64,000 nucleotides of DNA from Mycolicibacterium sphagni (GTDB taxonomy: Bacteria; Actinomycetota; Actinomycetes; Mycobacteriales; Mycobacteriaceae), in NCBI RefSeq assembly GCF_013337765.1, contig NZ_VBSB01000004.1, positions 1-64,000 of the forward strand, written 5' to 3'. A program made the position numbers and the translations under genes. Shown here piece by piece: positions 42,816 through 52,459 of the stretch (positions are counted from its first letter, which is position 1; each line of letters opens with the position of its first letter). The notes below the pieces were generated by a model that did not search any database, was not told where the DNA came from, and saw nothing but the letters and a program-made list of their open reading frames with translations.

Positions 42816-44138
42816 ATGACCACCTGTCTGCGCTTGCTGTGCCTGGCGGTGCTGGGGGTCTTGTGCACGGCCGTTTTCGGATCCGCCGCGCCGCTGGCAA
42901 TCGGTGTTCAGCTGACCGCCACCACCGCGTTGATCATGGGCGGGACCGGACATCCGTTGATCGGTGAACGCGCCGAGTTCGTCGGGGAGTACGTCTCGGG
43001 CGCGCTCGACCGCTACATCGCGCCCACCGGCCCGGCCCGGGCCGGGCCGTCCGACCCCGGTCTCTACAACGTGGTCGTCGTGCAGACGCCCGAGCAGTTC
43101 TGGCCGGTCTACGGCGCCGACCTGTTCGACACGTCGGTGGCGGCCGGCGCCGACAACCTGACCAACTGCCTGCGCAGCCGGACATCCTGCAAGGCAGACC
43201 ATTTCGGTGCCGACACCGCGTCGACATCGGACTACACGGTGTTCGGATATTCCCAAAGCGCCCGGATCGCCACCATCGTCAAGCGAGACCTCATTGCCCA
43301 GCCCACCGACACAGAGCTGCACGCGTCGTTCGTTCTCATCAGCAACCCGAACCGCCCGAACGGGGGGATTCTGGAGCGCTTCGCCGGACTCCGCATTCCC
43401 GGCTTGGGGGTGACCTTCGACGGCGCGACGCCCACCGACAGTTGCGGCACGGACGGCACCGATTGCCGGTTCCCGACCGCCGACATCACGTGGCAGTACG
43501 ACGGGTGGGCGGACTTCCCACGCCGTCCGCTCAACCTGCTGGCCGACCTCAACGCGCTGGCCGGGATCGGGTATCTGCATCCGAACTACTCCGTGGCGGT
43601 GACCGACGCGATGTACCAGGGAAGCACCGGCGATACCGCCTACTATCTGATGCCGACCGCCCGGCTGCCGCTGCTGATGCCGCTCGCGCAACTAGGAGTG
43701 CCCGGGCCGATTCTCGACGTGCTCGACGCCCCGCTGCGGGTGATCATCGAATGGGGCTATGACCGCGGCGTCAATCCCGGGGACCCGACCCCGGCGACAC
43801 TGGCTGACCGGGGCGACCCGGCGACCAAGGTCCGTAACCTGCTGGAAGCCATCCCCACCGGGCTGGACGACGGCCTGCAGGAGGCGGGTTTCGGGCGTCC
43901 GCTCGGGACCAGACCGGCAGGGACATTCGGAGTCGGCGTGACGCCGCTCCCCACCGCGTCGCAGAACGTCCCGGCGCCGGCTGCTGGGCAGCCGTCGACC
44001 AGACCGGTTGGCGCGGCGGGCCTGAAACCTCGCACGGGTCCGGGATTAGGCCGCCTGCCGCACGGGTACGTTGGCGCTCATGGGCAAGTCGATCATCGCA
44101 ACATCGTTGGGCACGGCCGCAGCGGCCGTGGTCGGTAG
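42816..44138 (+). CDS. PE-PPE-domain serine hydrolase, secreted
   Basis: 440 residues from ATG 42816. Signal-like N terminus MTTCLRLLCLAVLGVLCTAV. The PE-PPE alpha/beta-hydrolase domain (about 30-330) has TALIMGGTGHPL, the nucleophile elbow VFGYSQSARIATI (GxSxS, Ser about 150), and downstream Asp and His regions. It probably hydrolyses an ester of envelope lipids. The last 25 residues or so read through the start of the TspO gene in another frame (overlap 44080-44138) and are rich in Gly, His and Arg, so the natural end may once have been earlier. Confidence 0.85.
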   Translation: MTTCLRLLCLAVLGVLCTAVFGSAAPLAIGVQLTATTALIMGGTGHPLIGERAEFVGEYVSGALDRYIAPTGPARAGPSDPGLYNVVVVQTPEQFWPVYGADLFDTSVAAGADNLTNCLRSRTSCKADHFGADTASTSDYTVFGYSQSARIATIVKRDLIAQPTDTELHASFVLISNPNRPNGGILERFAGLRIPGLGVTFDGATPTDSCGTDGTDCRFPTADITWQYDGWADFPRRPLNLLADLNALAGIGYLHPNYSVAVTDAMYQGSTGDTAYYLMPTARLPLLMPLAQLGVPGPILDVLDAPLRVIIEWGYDRGVNPGDPTPATLADRGDPATKVRNLLEAIPTGLDDGLQEAGFGRPLGTRPAGTFGVGVTPLPTASQNVPAPAAGQPSTRPVGAAGLKPRTGPGLGRLPHGYVGAHGQVDHRNIVGHGRSGRGR

Positions 44139-44556
44139 CGTCGCCAGCCGCAAGGGTGTCGAGACCTGGTATCCCACCCTGCGCAAGCCGCGCTACGTTC
44201 CGCCGAACGCGGTGTTCCCGGTGGCATGGACAACGCTGTACGCCGACATCGCCCTCACCTCTGCCGCGACCATCGAGAAGTTCCGCGCCGCAGGTGACGA
44301 CGACAAGGCCCGCGCCTACGCCGGTGCACTGGGTGCGAACCTGGTGCTCAATGCCGGCTGGAGCTGGCTCTTCTTCAAGGCGCACAAGCTCGGTCCGTCC
44401 GCGATCGTGGCCGGAGCACTGGCGGTCAGCAGCGCCGATCTGGCGCGCCGGGCCGCCACCGCGGACCCGAAGTTCGGTGCCGCGCTCGCGCCCTACCCGC
44501 TGTGGTGCTCGTTCGCGACGCTGATGTCGACCGACATCTGGCGGCTCAACCGCTAG
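44080..44556 (+). CDS. TspO/MBR-family membrane protein
   Basis: 158 residues from ATG 44080, overlapping the PE-PPE gene. Five membrane helices with family motifs: WYPTLRKPRYVPPNAVFPVA, then WTTLYADIAL (PP/W signature), ANLVLNAGWSWLFF (LN..W) and YPLWCSFATLMSTDIWRLN. TspO proteins bind porphyrins or other tetrapyrroles and are linked to stress responses. A variant start at TTG 44071 is possible. Convergent with the Ntn hydrolase gene; the stops overlap by four bases. Confidence 0.9.
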   Translation: MGKSIIATSLGTAAAAVVGSVASRKGVETWYPTLRKPRYVPPNAVFPVAWTTLYADIALTSAATIEKFRAAGDDDKARAYAGALGANLVLNAGWSWLFFKAHKLGPSAIVAGALAVSSADLARRAATADPKFGAALAPYPLWCSFATLMSTDIWRLNR

Positions 44557-45515
44557 AACGGTAGGTCGTGCGGCGCGAAGCGGTCGGTGATGTCGCCGAC
44601 CAGTGAGTCGTCATAGGGGTTGACGGCGATCGGGCCGCCGTCGAGCTTCAACCGGTCCATCTCGACCCAGATGACATTGGGGCTGGTGGTCAGCTCGAAG
44701 AAATACATCCGGTTGGTCAGGTCGGTCACCGTCCGGTACTCGGTGTTGTACACGCCGAAGTCGTGGTAGGGCGCCCCGAACGGAACCGAGACATTGCGCA
44801 TGATCGCCATGACGCCCGCGATGGCCTCGCGCTGCGATCCGGGCGCGGGCAGCAGTGCCGAGTAGTACGCGGCCCGCTGGAAACGAGCGACCGGGTTGAC
44901 GTTGCCCGGCAGCGGCATCTCGCTACTGGGCTGTGAAAAGTCTTGCTGGGAAAGTAACTTCAGCTGCTCGTCGTACGTCGGATCGTTGGTCATCAAGGTG
45001 TACTGACGGCCGTGATGGACAACCAGGCGACCTTGGGCGAACTCGATGATCGCCGAGTCGCCGCCGATGTCTTCCAGGGCGAGATGCAGGTTGGCGTCAT
45101 GCCCGTGAGCCGAGATCTTCAGCACCTGGATCTCGTCCATCAGCTGCAGCGCTTCGGCGACCGTGGCCGCCTGGTCCAACAGGTACTGCAGCCACAGCCC
45201 GGCGTGCACGCCTGGTTTCGCCGGGTCGCGGGGGCCGAAGTCGGTCTCTTGCAGATACAGGCCGTGGCCGGCCAGACCCGCCTCGTTGAAGCCATCCACG
45301 GTGCCGAGGCCGTAGATCGTGGTCACCAGGCTCGCGTGCCGGCTGGTCCATCGCAGCGGGTTGGAATCGGAGATGAATCCGGCCGGGCTGATCCCGTCGC
45401 GCTCGCGTCCGCGGGGAAAGCCGACGATCAAGGGCTGTGTCGACTCCGGCCAGTCCATCGTGCGACCGGTGAAAACGGCGACGTCGTTGGTGTTCCACAG
45501 CACTCGAGTACACAT
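44553..45515 (-). CDS. linear amide C-N hydrolase (choloylglycine hydrolase family)
   Basis: 320 residues from ATG 45515, giving MCTRVLW so that Cys2 becomes the N-terminal nucleophile after Met removal, as required for this Ntn family. Other conserved points are GRTMDW (Arg and Asp), SLVTTIYGLGTVDGFNEAGL (Asn), NDPTYDEQLKLL and the late Arg of YRTVTDLTNRMYFF. No signal peptide. Family members cleave conjugated bile acids or penicillin V. In mycobacteria the natural substrate is unknown and may be an N-acyl amide. Confidence 0.88.
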   Translation of the reverse strand: MCTRVLWNTNDVAVFTGRTMDWPESTQPLIVGFPRGRERDGISPAGFISDSNPLRWTSRHASLVTTIYGLGTVDGFNEAGLAGHGLYLQETDFGPRDPAKPGVHAGLWLQYLLDQAATVAEALQLMDEIQVLKISAHGHDANLHLALEDIGGDSAIIEFAQGRLVVHHGRQYTLMTNDPTYDEQLKLLSQQDFSQPSSEMPLPGNVNPVARFQRAAYYSALLPAPGSQREAIAGVMAIMRNVSVPFGAPYHDFGVYNTEYRTVTDLTNRMYFFELTTSPNVIWVEMDRLKLDGGPIAVNPYDDSLVGDITDRFAPHDLPF

Positions 45516-45577
45516 GGCTGCCAGGTTAGCCCGCGAGGCGCGCGCACCAGGCAAACAAACAGTGGTATCAAGGCCCC

Positions 45578-46249
45578 GTGCGGCAGCTCATCGTCTCATC
45601 GATGACGGCGCTCTTGCTGGCCGCGTGTGCGGCGCAGCCCAATCCGGCGCCGCCGTCATCGGCGTCCGCGCCGAGCGTGTCGCCCAGCGCTGGTCCGGTG
45701 AATCCGGCCAATATCAAACGGATCCGGCCGGCACTGCCCGCCGGTTACGAGATCGCCGACGTGACCGGACCGCTCAGCGCCGCGGGATTGTGGGGCTTCG
45801 GATCCGGCTGGACGGCGACGCCCTCGCACTGTGGCGCGCTGGCCGATCCGGCCCCCGCCGATCCGGGCGCCCGGGGGTACTCGGCGTCCGGGCCGGGCGG
45901 AACCGTCTACGTCGTCGTCGCGGTGCCCGGCCAGGGCGCGCCGGACGCTGGGCTGATCGGCGAATGTGCGCGGTGGACGATGATGTTCGCGCACACCACC
46001 GGTGAAGTGAGCCTCGCCGAAGCGCCCCACATCGACGGTGCCGACACCGTCGCGATGACGGTCACCACCCGCATGGTCGTCGAGTCCGGCACCGAGACCG
46101 ACGGTAAGGCCGACACCGCGCAGGCCTACGTCGACGGCCACGTCGTGTTCGTCACCTTGGTCACCGATCCCGGATCCCCGCATCCGCCGCTGGATCCGCA
46201 CTTCGTCGGCGATCTGTTGGTGTCGACGGTGTCCGCCCTGCGCGGCTGA
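45578..46249 (+). CDS. DUF5642-type lipoprotein (first of a tandem pair)
   Basis: 223 residues from GTG 45578. Lipobox LLAAC (MTALLLAACAAQ, Cys about 17), Ser/Pro linker, then the DUF5642 domain: NIKRIRPALPAGYEIADVTG, SHCGALADP, GECARWTMMF and the terminal DLLVSTVSALRG. Two conserved Cys probably form a disulfide outside the membrane. Related to the next gene and to Rv0999. Function unknown. Confidence 0.78.
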   Translation: MRQLIVSSMTALLLAACAAQPNPAPPSSASAPSVSPSAGPVNPANIKRIRPALPAGYEIADVTGPLSAAGLWGFGSGWTATPSHCGALADPAPADPGARGYSASGPGGTVYVVVAVPGQGAPDAGLIGECARWTMMFAHTTGEVSLAEAPHIDGADTVAMTVTTRMVVESGTETDGKADTAQAYVDGHVVFVTLVTDPGSPHPPLDPHFVGDLLVSTVSALRG

Positions 46250-46278
46250 ACACCTGCCGGTTGGGTACATTGGCCACG

Positions 46279-46938
46279 ATGTGCAAACCCGGCGCGGTCG
46301 TCGCAGTGCTGTGTGCCGGACTGTTGGTCGCATGTGGCTCGGGCGGATCGAGCCAAACCCGGGCCGATATCGCGAAAGTGACGACGCTGAAGTCCAGCTT
46401 CGGTCCCGAATTCACGGTGTCCGAGACGGCCAAGACGGGGATCGATCCCCAAGTGCTGGCCGGGCAGAAACTGCCCGACGGACTCACATTCGACCCACCC
46501 GCGTGTGCGAAATTCGCCGCCGGCCAACTCGTGCCGACCGGCACCGAGGGCAATATGGCCGCCGTCGCCGCCCAAGGTGAGGGCAACCGTTTCATCGTCA
46601 TCGCCGTCGAGACCAACTCACCGATCCCGGTGACCGAGCCCGGACCCGATTGCCAGAAGGTCACTTTCACCGGCTCCGGGCTGCGGGGCTTGGTCGAAAT
46701 CGTCGACACACCAAAGATCGACGGCGCCCAGACGCTGGGGGTACACCGAGTCCTGCAGGCGACGGTCAACAACCAGGTGCGCACCGGCGAGACCTACAAC
46801 TACTCAGCCCACTTCGGCGTCTATCAAGTGATCGTCAGCGCCAACCCGCTGGTGGTGCCCGACAAGCCGATCGTGCCGGTGAACACCGGCCGCGCCCGCG
46901 ACCTCCTGGTCGCCGGTGTCAATGCCATTCGCGGCTGA
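46279..46938 (+). CDS. DUF5642-type lipoprotein (second of a tandem pair, Rv0999-like)
   Basis: 219 residues from ATG 46279. Lipobox LVAC (AGLLVACGSGG, Cys about 20). The domain repeats the layout of the preceding gene: KVTTLKSSFGPEFTVSET, PPACAKFAAGQ, GPDCQKVTFTG and RARDLLVAGVNAIRG. The tandem arrangement and shared ending suggest duplication followed by divergence. Exported, anchored to the outer face of the plasma membrane. Convergent with the alkB-like gene two bases away. Confidence 0.8.
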   Translation: MCKPGAVVAVLCAGLLVACGSGGSSQTRADIAKVTTLKSSFGPEFTVSETAKTGIDPQVLAGQKLPDGLTFDPPACAKFAAGQLVPTGTEGNMAAVAAQGEGNRFIVIAVETNSPIPVTEPGPDCQKVTFTGSGLRGLVEIVDTPKIDGAQTLGVHRVLQATVNNQVRTGETYNYSAHFGVYQVIVSANPLVVPDKPIVPVNTGRARDLLVAGVNAIRG

Positions 46939-46940
46939 GC

Positions 46941-47558
46941 TCAGCGCACATCACGCGGGCGGAACTGGATGCTGATCCGCGGTCCTCGCGGCCGCGCGGT
47001 CTTGGGAACCGCGTGCTCCCAGGTGCGTTGGCACGAACCACCCATCACCAAAAGATCGCCGTGGCGTTGCGGCAGCCGCAGCGACGGTCCGCCACCGCGG
47101 GGGCGTAGCGCGAACACCCGGGTGGCGCCGAGGCTGACGATGGCGACCATGGTGTCCTCGGTGCTGCTGCGGCCGATGGTGTCGCCGTGCCAGGCCACGC
47201 TGTCGGCGCCGTCGCGGTAGAGGCACAACCCGGCGGTGGTGAACGTTTCGCCGAGTTCGCCGCCGTAGATGTCGTTGAGGCGACGGCGCAGCTTGGTGAT
47301 GTCGGGGTGCGGCGGCGCTTCGGTGGTCAGGTCGTGGAAGCTGACCAGTCTCGGGACGTCGAGGACGCGGTCGTACATCTGCCGTCGTTCGGCACGCCAC
47401 GGGGTATCGCCGAGGAGGCCGTCGAACAGCACGCCGGCATCCTCAACCCACGCCGAACGGATGTCGATCCAAGCACCGGCGCCGAGGTCGCGGCGCTCGC
47501 TGTGCTCGAACAGCGCGCCCTGAACCGCCACAGACACGCAGTCGAGGATATCGCACAT
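46941..47558 (-). CDS. AlkB-like 2-oxoglutarate/Fe(II) dioxygenase (Rv1000c-like)
   Basis: 205 residues. Fe(II)-binding HxD is in SVAWHGDTIG and the distal His in RTWEHAVPKTA. The 2OG-binding Arg lies in PRISIQFRPR. A nucleotide-recognition lid (AERRQMYDRVLDVPRLVSF) precedes them. AlkB enzymes remove alkyl groups from 1-methyladenine and 3-methylcytosine in DNA or RNA by oxidation. ATG 47558 lies 10 bases after the SoxR-like gene, so the two are an operon, linking repair to redox-stress signalling. Confidence 0.9.
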   Translation of the reverse strand: MCDILDCVSVAVQGALFEHSERRDLGAGAWIDIRSAWVEDAGVLFDGLLGDTPWRAERRQMYDRVLDVPRLVSFHDLTTEAPPHPDITKLRRRLNDIYGGELGETFTTAGLCLYRDGADSVAWHGDTIGRSSTEDTMVAIVSLGATRVFALRPRGGGPSLRLPQRHGDLLVMGGSCQRTWEHAVPKTARPRGPRISIQFRPRDVR

Positions 47559-47567
47559 CTGTTCGAT

Positions 47568-47999
47568 TTAAAGTTTTGCCGCTCCGGGTCCTTGGCCGGC
47601 GAGCACGTCTTCGGGGTTCGACAGCGCGCAGCTGCGCAGGCTCAGGCAGCCGCAGCCGATGCAGTCGGCGAGATTGTCGCGTAATCGCTGCAGGTGCACG
47701 ATCCGCTCGTCGAGATCCTCCCGCCAGCCTGCCGACAACCGTGCCCAGTCGCGGCTGGTCGGCACCCGGTCGGTCGGCAGCGTCGCCAGGGCGTCGGCGA
47801 CCCGGGCCAGGGGGATGCCAAGGCGCTGCGACATCCGGATGAACGCGACCCGACGCAGCGTGTCCCGGGGGTAGCGACGCTGGTTGCCCGAGGTTCGGCG
47901 GCTGCTGATCAGCCCCTCGCGTTCGTAGAAGTGCAGTGCCGAGATCGCTACGCCGGCCCGCTGAGCGAGCTCGCCGGGCGTCAGTTCCTGCTCGGTCAC
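47568..47999 (-). CDS. soxR: SoxR-type redox-sensing MerR regulator
   Basis: 143 residues from GTG 47999. The MerR winged helix (about 7-75: LTPGELAQRAGVAISALHFY, EREGLISSRRTSGNQRRYPR) is followed by a dimerisation helix. The [2Fe-2S] site is CIGCGCLSLRSC (about 113-124), the CxxCxCx5C arrangement of SoxR. It should sense redox-cycling compounds by cluster oxidation. A 20-bp palindrome begins one base before its start codon. Divergent from arcA, upstream of and coupled to the alkB-like gene. Confidence 0.92.
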   Translation of the reverse strand: MTEQELTPGELAQRAGVAISALHFYEREGLISSRRTSGNQRRYPRDTLRRVAFIRMSQRLGIPLARVADALATLPTDRVPTSRDWARLSAGWREDLDERIVHLQRLRDNLADCIGCGCLSLRSCALSNPEDVLAGQGPGAAKL

Positions 48000-48019
48000 A
48001 CCTCAACGATAGTTGAGGT
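48000..48019. promoter_or_regulatory. SoxR box between soxR and arcA
   Basis: ACCTCAAC-GATA-GTTGAGGT, a perfect 8-4-8 palindrome. It has the CCTCAA...TTGAGG core of known SoxR operators. It abuts the soxR GTG start and lies 28 bases upstream of arcA, so it could control either direction. Confidence 0.8.
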
Positions 48020-48046
48020 GGCTGACCTGTTGTTACGGTGCTACGT

Positions 48047-49258
48047 GTGACTGCCACCGTGCTGGGCTCCAACTCCGAGGTCGGGACGCTGCGGGTCGTC
48101 ATATTGCACCGGCCCGGCGCCGAATTGCAGCGGCTGACCCCGCGCAACAACGACAAGCTGCTGTTCGACGGTCTGCCGTGGGTGTCCCGCGCGCAGGAAG
48201 AACACGATGCGTTCGCCGATCTGCTGCGCTCGCGGGGCGTGGAAGTGCTGCTGATGGCCGACCTGCTGACCGAGGCGCTGAACAGCGGCGCCGCCCGGAT
48301 TCAGGGGATCTCCGCCGCCGTGGATGCCCGCCGTCTGGGATTGCCACTGGCGCAAGAGCTTTCGGCGTATCTGCGCGGTCTGGAGCCAGCGGCCCTGGCG
48401 CACGTGCTGACGGCGGGCATGACCTTCACCGAACTGCCGTCGTCGGGCGCCCAGACCGATACGTCGCTGGTGCGGCGCATGCATCACGGCGGCGATTTCG
48501 TCATAGAGCCGCTGCCCAATCTGCTGTTCACCCGCGACTCGTCGTTCTGGATCGGCCCCCGGGTGGCGACCACCTCATTGGCGCTGCCGGCCAGGATGCG
48601 CGAAACCTCGCTGACCGACCTGATCTACGCCCACCATCCGCGCTTCCTGGGGGTGCGGCGGGCCTACGAGTCGCACACGGCGCCGGTGGAAGGCGGCGAC
48701 GTGCTGCTGCTCTCGCCCGGCGTGGTGGCCGTCGGGGTGGGGGAGCGCACCACCCCTGCGGGTGCGGAAGCGCTGGCGCGCAGCCTGTTCGACGACGGTC
48801 TGGCCCACACGGTGCTCGCCGTGCCGATCGCCCAGGAGCGGGCGCAGATGCACCTGGACACCGTGTGCACGATGGTCGACGTCGACGCGGTGGTGATGTA
48901 TCCGGCCATCAGCGATTCACTGTCGGCGTTCACCATCAAGCGCACCCCCGACGGGGTGACGATCCTCGACGAGGCCCCGTTCGTGAAGGCCGCCGCCGCG
49001 GCGATGGAGATCGAGCAGCTACGGGTCATCGATACCGGGCTGGACCCGGTGACCGCCGAACGTGAACAGTGGGACGACGGCAACAACACGCTGGCGCTGG
49101 CGCCCGGTGTCGTCGTCGCCTACGAACGCAACACCGAAACAAATGCCCGACTGCAGGATTCGGGGATCGAGGTGTTGGCCATCTCAGCCTCCGAGCTCGG
49201 TACCGGTCGCGGTGGGCCGCGCTGCATGTCCTGTCCGGTCGCGCGGGATCCGCTGTGA
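48047..49258 (+). CDS. arcA: arginine deiminase ArcA
   Basis: 403 residues from GTG 48047; GTG 48038 would add three. Converts arginine to citrulline and ammonia. Catalytic features: [30 protein letters not shown] (Asp), [22 protein letters not shown] (His) and the nucleophile Cys in [13 protein letters not shown] near the C terminus. Very similar to Rv1001. No arcB or arcC is adjacent, so it may serve ammonia production or pH tolerance. The stop overlaps the next gene by GTGA. Confidence 0.96.
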   Translation: MTATVLGSNSEVGTLRVVILHRPGAELQRLTPRNNDKLLFDGLPWVSRAQEEHDAFADLLRSRGVEVLLMADLLTEALNSGAARIQGISAAVDARRLGLPLAQELSAYLRGLEPAALAHVLTAGMTFTELPSSGAQTDTSLVRRMHHGGDFVIEPLPNLLFTRDSSFWIGPRVATTSLALPARMRETSLTDLIYAHHPRFLGVRRAYESHTAPVEGGDVLLLSPGVVAVGVGERTTPAGAEALARSLFDDGLAHTVLAVPIAQERAQMHLDTVCTMVDVDAVVMYPAISDSLSAFTIKRTPDGVTILDEAPFVKAAAAAMEIEQLRVIDTGLDPVTAEREQWDDGNNTLALAPGVVVAYERNTETNARLQDSGIEVLAISASELGTGRGGPRCMSCPVARDPL

Positions 49259-50706
49259 CCGCGCTGCTGATCGACGGGCATCTGGCCGTAGGCGGCTCGG
49301 GGACGTTCGACACGATCAACCCGGCCACCGAAGAGCCGATCGGTTCTGCCGCCGACGGTGACGCCGCGGATATGGACCGGGCGATCGGGGCGGCGCGGTC
49401 GGCTTTCGACGACAGCGACTGGTCGCGGGATGTGGCCCTGCGGGTGCACTGCCTGCGCCAGCTGCGCTCGGCGCTCAACGCCGAGATCGAGGCGTTGCGG
49501 GCGATCACCGTCGCCGAGGTGGGCGCCCCGGTCAGCGGCACGTATGCGTCGCACCTACAGGGCCCGGTCAACGACCTCGCCTTTCCCGTCGATGTGGCTG
49601 AGAACTATTCGTGGACAACAGATCTTGGTGTGGTATCCCCGATGGGGATCACCACCCGGCGTGCACTCGTGCGTGAGCCCTACGGGGTCGTCGGCGCGAT
49701 CACGCCGTTCAACTTTCCGCACCAGATCAACCTCGCCAAGCTCGGGCCTGCCCTGGCGGCCGGCAACACCGCGGTCCTCAAACCGGCGCCGGAGACACCG
49801 TGGTGTGCCGCCGAAATCGGGCGAATCATCGCCGAGCACACCGACTTCCCTCCCGGTGTCGTCAACATCGTCACCTCCAGCGACCCGCGCATCGGTGCGC
49901 GCCTGTCCGAAGACGCCAGGGTGGACCTGGTGTCGTTCACCGGGTCGACCGCCACCGGCGCGGCGGTGATGGCCAGTGCGGCACAGTCCATCACCAAGGT
50001 CTGCCTCGAACTCGGCGGCAAGTCGGCGTTCGTCGTGCTCGATGACGCCGATCCGGTGCGGGCATGCGCCGCGGCGGCGATGGCCGTCTCGCGCCACGCC
50101 GGGCAGGGCTGCGCGTTCACCACCAGGCTGGTGGTGCCCCGCGACCGCTACGACGACGCCGTCGAGGCCGCCGCCGCGGCGATGGCCGGCATACCGGTCG
50201 GCGATCCGACCGATCCCGCGACGGTCTGTGGCCCACTGATCTCGGCCCGTCAGCGGTTGAGGGTACAGGGCTATCTGGATCTGGCCGTGGCCGAAGGCGG
50301 TTCATTCGCCTGCGGCGGGGGCAGACCCGCCGGGCTGGACCGGGGATACTTCATTGCGCCGACAGTTGTTCGCGGACTGGACAACTCCGCGCGGGCGGCC
50401 AGGGAGGAGATCTTCGGGCCGGTGCTGGTGGTGCTGGCCCACGACGGCGACGATGACGCCATCCGGATCGCCAACGACTCGCCGTACGGACTGTCCGCCG
50501 CGGTGTGGGGCACCGACTCCGACCGGGCGGCCGTTGTGGCGGCCCGATTGCGGACCGGCACGGTCAGCGTCAATGGGGGAGTGTGGTATTCGGCCGACGC
50601 GCCCTTCGGCGGATACAAGCAGTCCGGCAACGGCCGCGAGATGGGCGTGGCCGGGTTCGAGGAATACCTCGAGACCAAGGTGATCGCGACCGCGGTGGAC
50701 TTATAG
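49255..50706 (+). CDS. aldehyde dehydrogenase of the catabolic block
   Basis: 483 residues from GTG 49255, overlapping arcA by four bases. Full ALDH set: [50 protein letters not shown] (catalytic Glu), [11 protein letters not shown] (catalytic Cys), EIFGPVL and [10 protein letters not shown]. Followed by two Baeyer-Villiger monooxygenases, so it may oxidise aldehydes released from ring or chain cleavage. Substrate not evident. Confidence 0.93.
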   Translation: MTALLIDGHLAVGGSGTFDTINPATEEPIGSAADGDAADMDRAIGAARSAFDDSDWSRDVALRVHCLRQLRSALNAEIEALRAITVAEVGAPVSGTYASHLQGPVNDLAFPVDVAENYSWTTDLGVVSPMGITTRRALVREPYGVVGAITPFNFPHQINLAKLGPALAAGNTAVLKPAPETPWCAAEIGRIIAEHTDFPPGVVNIVTSSDPRIGARLSEDARVDLVSFTGSTATGAAVMASAAQSITKVCLELGGKSAFVVLDDADPVRACAAAAMAVSRHAGQGCAFTTRLVVPRDRYDDAVEAAAAAMAGIPVGDPTDPATVCGPLISARQRLRVQGYLDLAVAEGGSFACGGGRPAGLDRGYFIAPTVVRGLDNSARAAREEIFGPVLVVLAHDGDDDAIRIANDSPYGLSAAVWGTDSDRAAVVAARLRTGTVSVNGGVWYSADAPFGGYKQSGNGREMGVAGFEEYLETKVIATAVDL

Positions 50707-50716
50707 TGCTGACGAT

Positions 50717-52459
50717 GTGACCGACTTGCCCTTCGACCCCGACGCGTTGCGCGCCCGATACGCGCGCGAGCGCGAGGTCCGGCTGCGCCCCGACGGGATC
50801 GGCCAGTACGTCGAGGTGGCGGGTGATTTCGCGGGATTCGCGCAGGACCCATGGTCGGGTGAACCGGCTGACCGCGAGCCGCTGACCGACGAGGTCGACG
50901 TCGCGATCATCGGCGCCGGATTCGGCGGCCTGCTGACGGGCGCGCGGCTGCGCGAACTCGGGGTGCAGCGGATCCGCCTCATCGACAAGGCCGCCGACGT
51001 CGGCGGCACCTGGTACTGGAACCGGTACCCCGGCATCGCCTGTGACGTCGAGTCCTACGTCTACATGCCGCTGCTGGAAGAGACCGGCTACCTGCCGACC
51101 GAGAAGTACGCCAAGGGCCCGGAGATCTTCGCGCACTGCCAGCGCATCGCCGAGCACTACGACCTCTACCGGGATGCGTGCCTGCACACCGAGGTCCGCC
51201 AGATCCACTGGGACGAGGAGAGCGCACGGTGGATCGTGGAAACCGACCGCGGCGACGCGATCCGGGCTCGGTTCGTGTCGATGGCCAACGGCTATCTGCA
51301 GAAGCCGAAACTGCCGGGCATTCCGGGAATCGCCTCGTTCGCCGGGCACACCTTTCACACCAGCCGGTGGGACTACGACTACACCGGCAAAGACCTGGAG
51401 TTGCTGGCCGACAAGCGAATCGGCATCATCGGCACGGGTGCGACGGCCGTGCAGTGCGTACCGCACCTGGCGCGGGCGGTGGGGCACCTTTCGGTGTTCC
51501 AGCGCACGCCCTCGTCGGTCGACGTCCGCAACAACCAGCCGACCGACCCGCAGTGGGCCGCGGGCCTGACTCCCGGCTGGCAACGCCGTCGCATCGAAAA
51601 CTTTCAGATGCTCACCGCGGGAGGTGAGGCCGACGAGGATCTGGTGGCCGATGCCTGGACGTCGATCACCAAGACGCTGCTGGTGATGCGGGATGGTGAG
51701 CTCGCCGATTTCGCGAAGATGGAGGAGGTCCGCGCCCGCGTCGACGCCATCGTCACCGACGCCGACACCGCCGAGGCGCTCAAACCGTGGTACGGCTACT
51801 TCTGCAAGCGGCCGTGCTTTCACGACGACTACCTGGCCACCTTCAACCGGCCCAACGTGTCTCTGGTGGACACCAATGGCCATGGCGTGCAGCGCATCAC
51901 CGAGCGCGGCGTCGTGGTCGACGGCGTCGAGCACGAGATCGACTGCCTGATCTTCGCGACGGGTTTCGAGGTCGGCACCGAGTATGCGCGACGAACGGGC
52001 TTCGAAATCATCGGCCGCGACGGGCTGACGCTGACCGGCAAATGGAACGACGGGGTCCGCACGCTGCACGGGCTGCTGGTCGCGGGGTTCCCCAACCTGT
52101 TCGTCGAAAGCATTGCGCAGTCCGGGTTTACGGTGAACTTCCCCTACCTGCTCGATGTCCAGGCTTCGCATGTCGCGTGGATCATCGCGCAAGCATTGGT
52201 CCGCGATATCACCCGGCTGGAAGCGACCACCGCCGCCGAAGACGGCTGGGTCGACACCGTGGTCGGCAGGTCGGCGGGCACCGCGGACCGCGCCCGGTCC
52301 TGCACCCCCGGGTACTACAACCGGGAAGGCCAGGCCAACGCGACGACGCGGCAGGGCAGCTTCTTCTACGGCACGCCCACCGAATACGCCGACATCCTGG
52401 CGGCCTGGCGCGACACCGGCACCCTCGACGGCCTCGACATCTCGCGCGGTGGCCGCTGA
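50717..52459 (+). CDS. Baeyer-Villiger monooxygenase 1 (FAD/NADPH)
   Basis: 580 residues from GTG 50717. FAD motif [19 protein letters not shown] (about 58-76). The Baeyer-Villiger fingerprint [11 protein letters not shown] (FxGxxxHxxxW) is at about 211-221, followed by the NADPH motif [35 protein letters not shown] is typical of cyclohexanone/steroid-type enzymes with an N-terminal extension. It inserts oxygen next to a ketone to give an ester or lactone. TGATG overlap with the second monooxygenase. Confidence 0.94.
   Translation: MTDLPFDPDALRARYAREREVRLRPDGIGQYVEVAGDFAGFAQDPWSGEPADREPLTDEVDVAIIGAGFGGLLTGARLRELGVQRIRLIDKAADVGGTWYWNRYPGIACDVESYVYMPLLEETGYLPTEKYAKGPEIFAHCQRIAEHYDLYRDACLHTEVRQIHWDEESARWIVETDRGDAIRARFVSMANGYLQKPKLPGIPGIASFAGHTFHTSRWDYDYTGKDLELLADKRIGIIGTGATAVQCVPHLARAVGHLSVFQRTPSSVDVRNNQPTDPQWAAGLTPGWQRRRIENFQMLTAGGEADEDLVADAWTSITKTLLVMRDGELADFAKMEEVRARVDAIVTDADTAEALKPWYGYFCKRPCFHDDYLATFNRPNVSLVDTNGHGVQRITERGVVVDGVEHEIDCLIFATGFEVGTEYARRTGFEIIGRDGLTLTGKWNDGVRTLHGLLVAGFPNLFVESIAQSGFTVNFPYLLDVQASHVAWIIAQALVRDITRLEATTAAEDGWVDTVVGRSAGTADRARSCTPGYYNREGQANATTRQGSFFYGTPTEYADILAAWRDTGTLDGLDISRGGR

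Noticed and set aside
50570..52192. Minus-strand open frame of 540 codons opposite the aldehyde dehydrogenase and monooxygenase genes
   Set aside because: Antisense shadow of two genes with complete catalytic motifs; no domain is recognisable.
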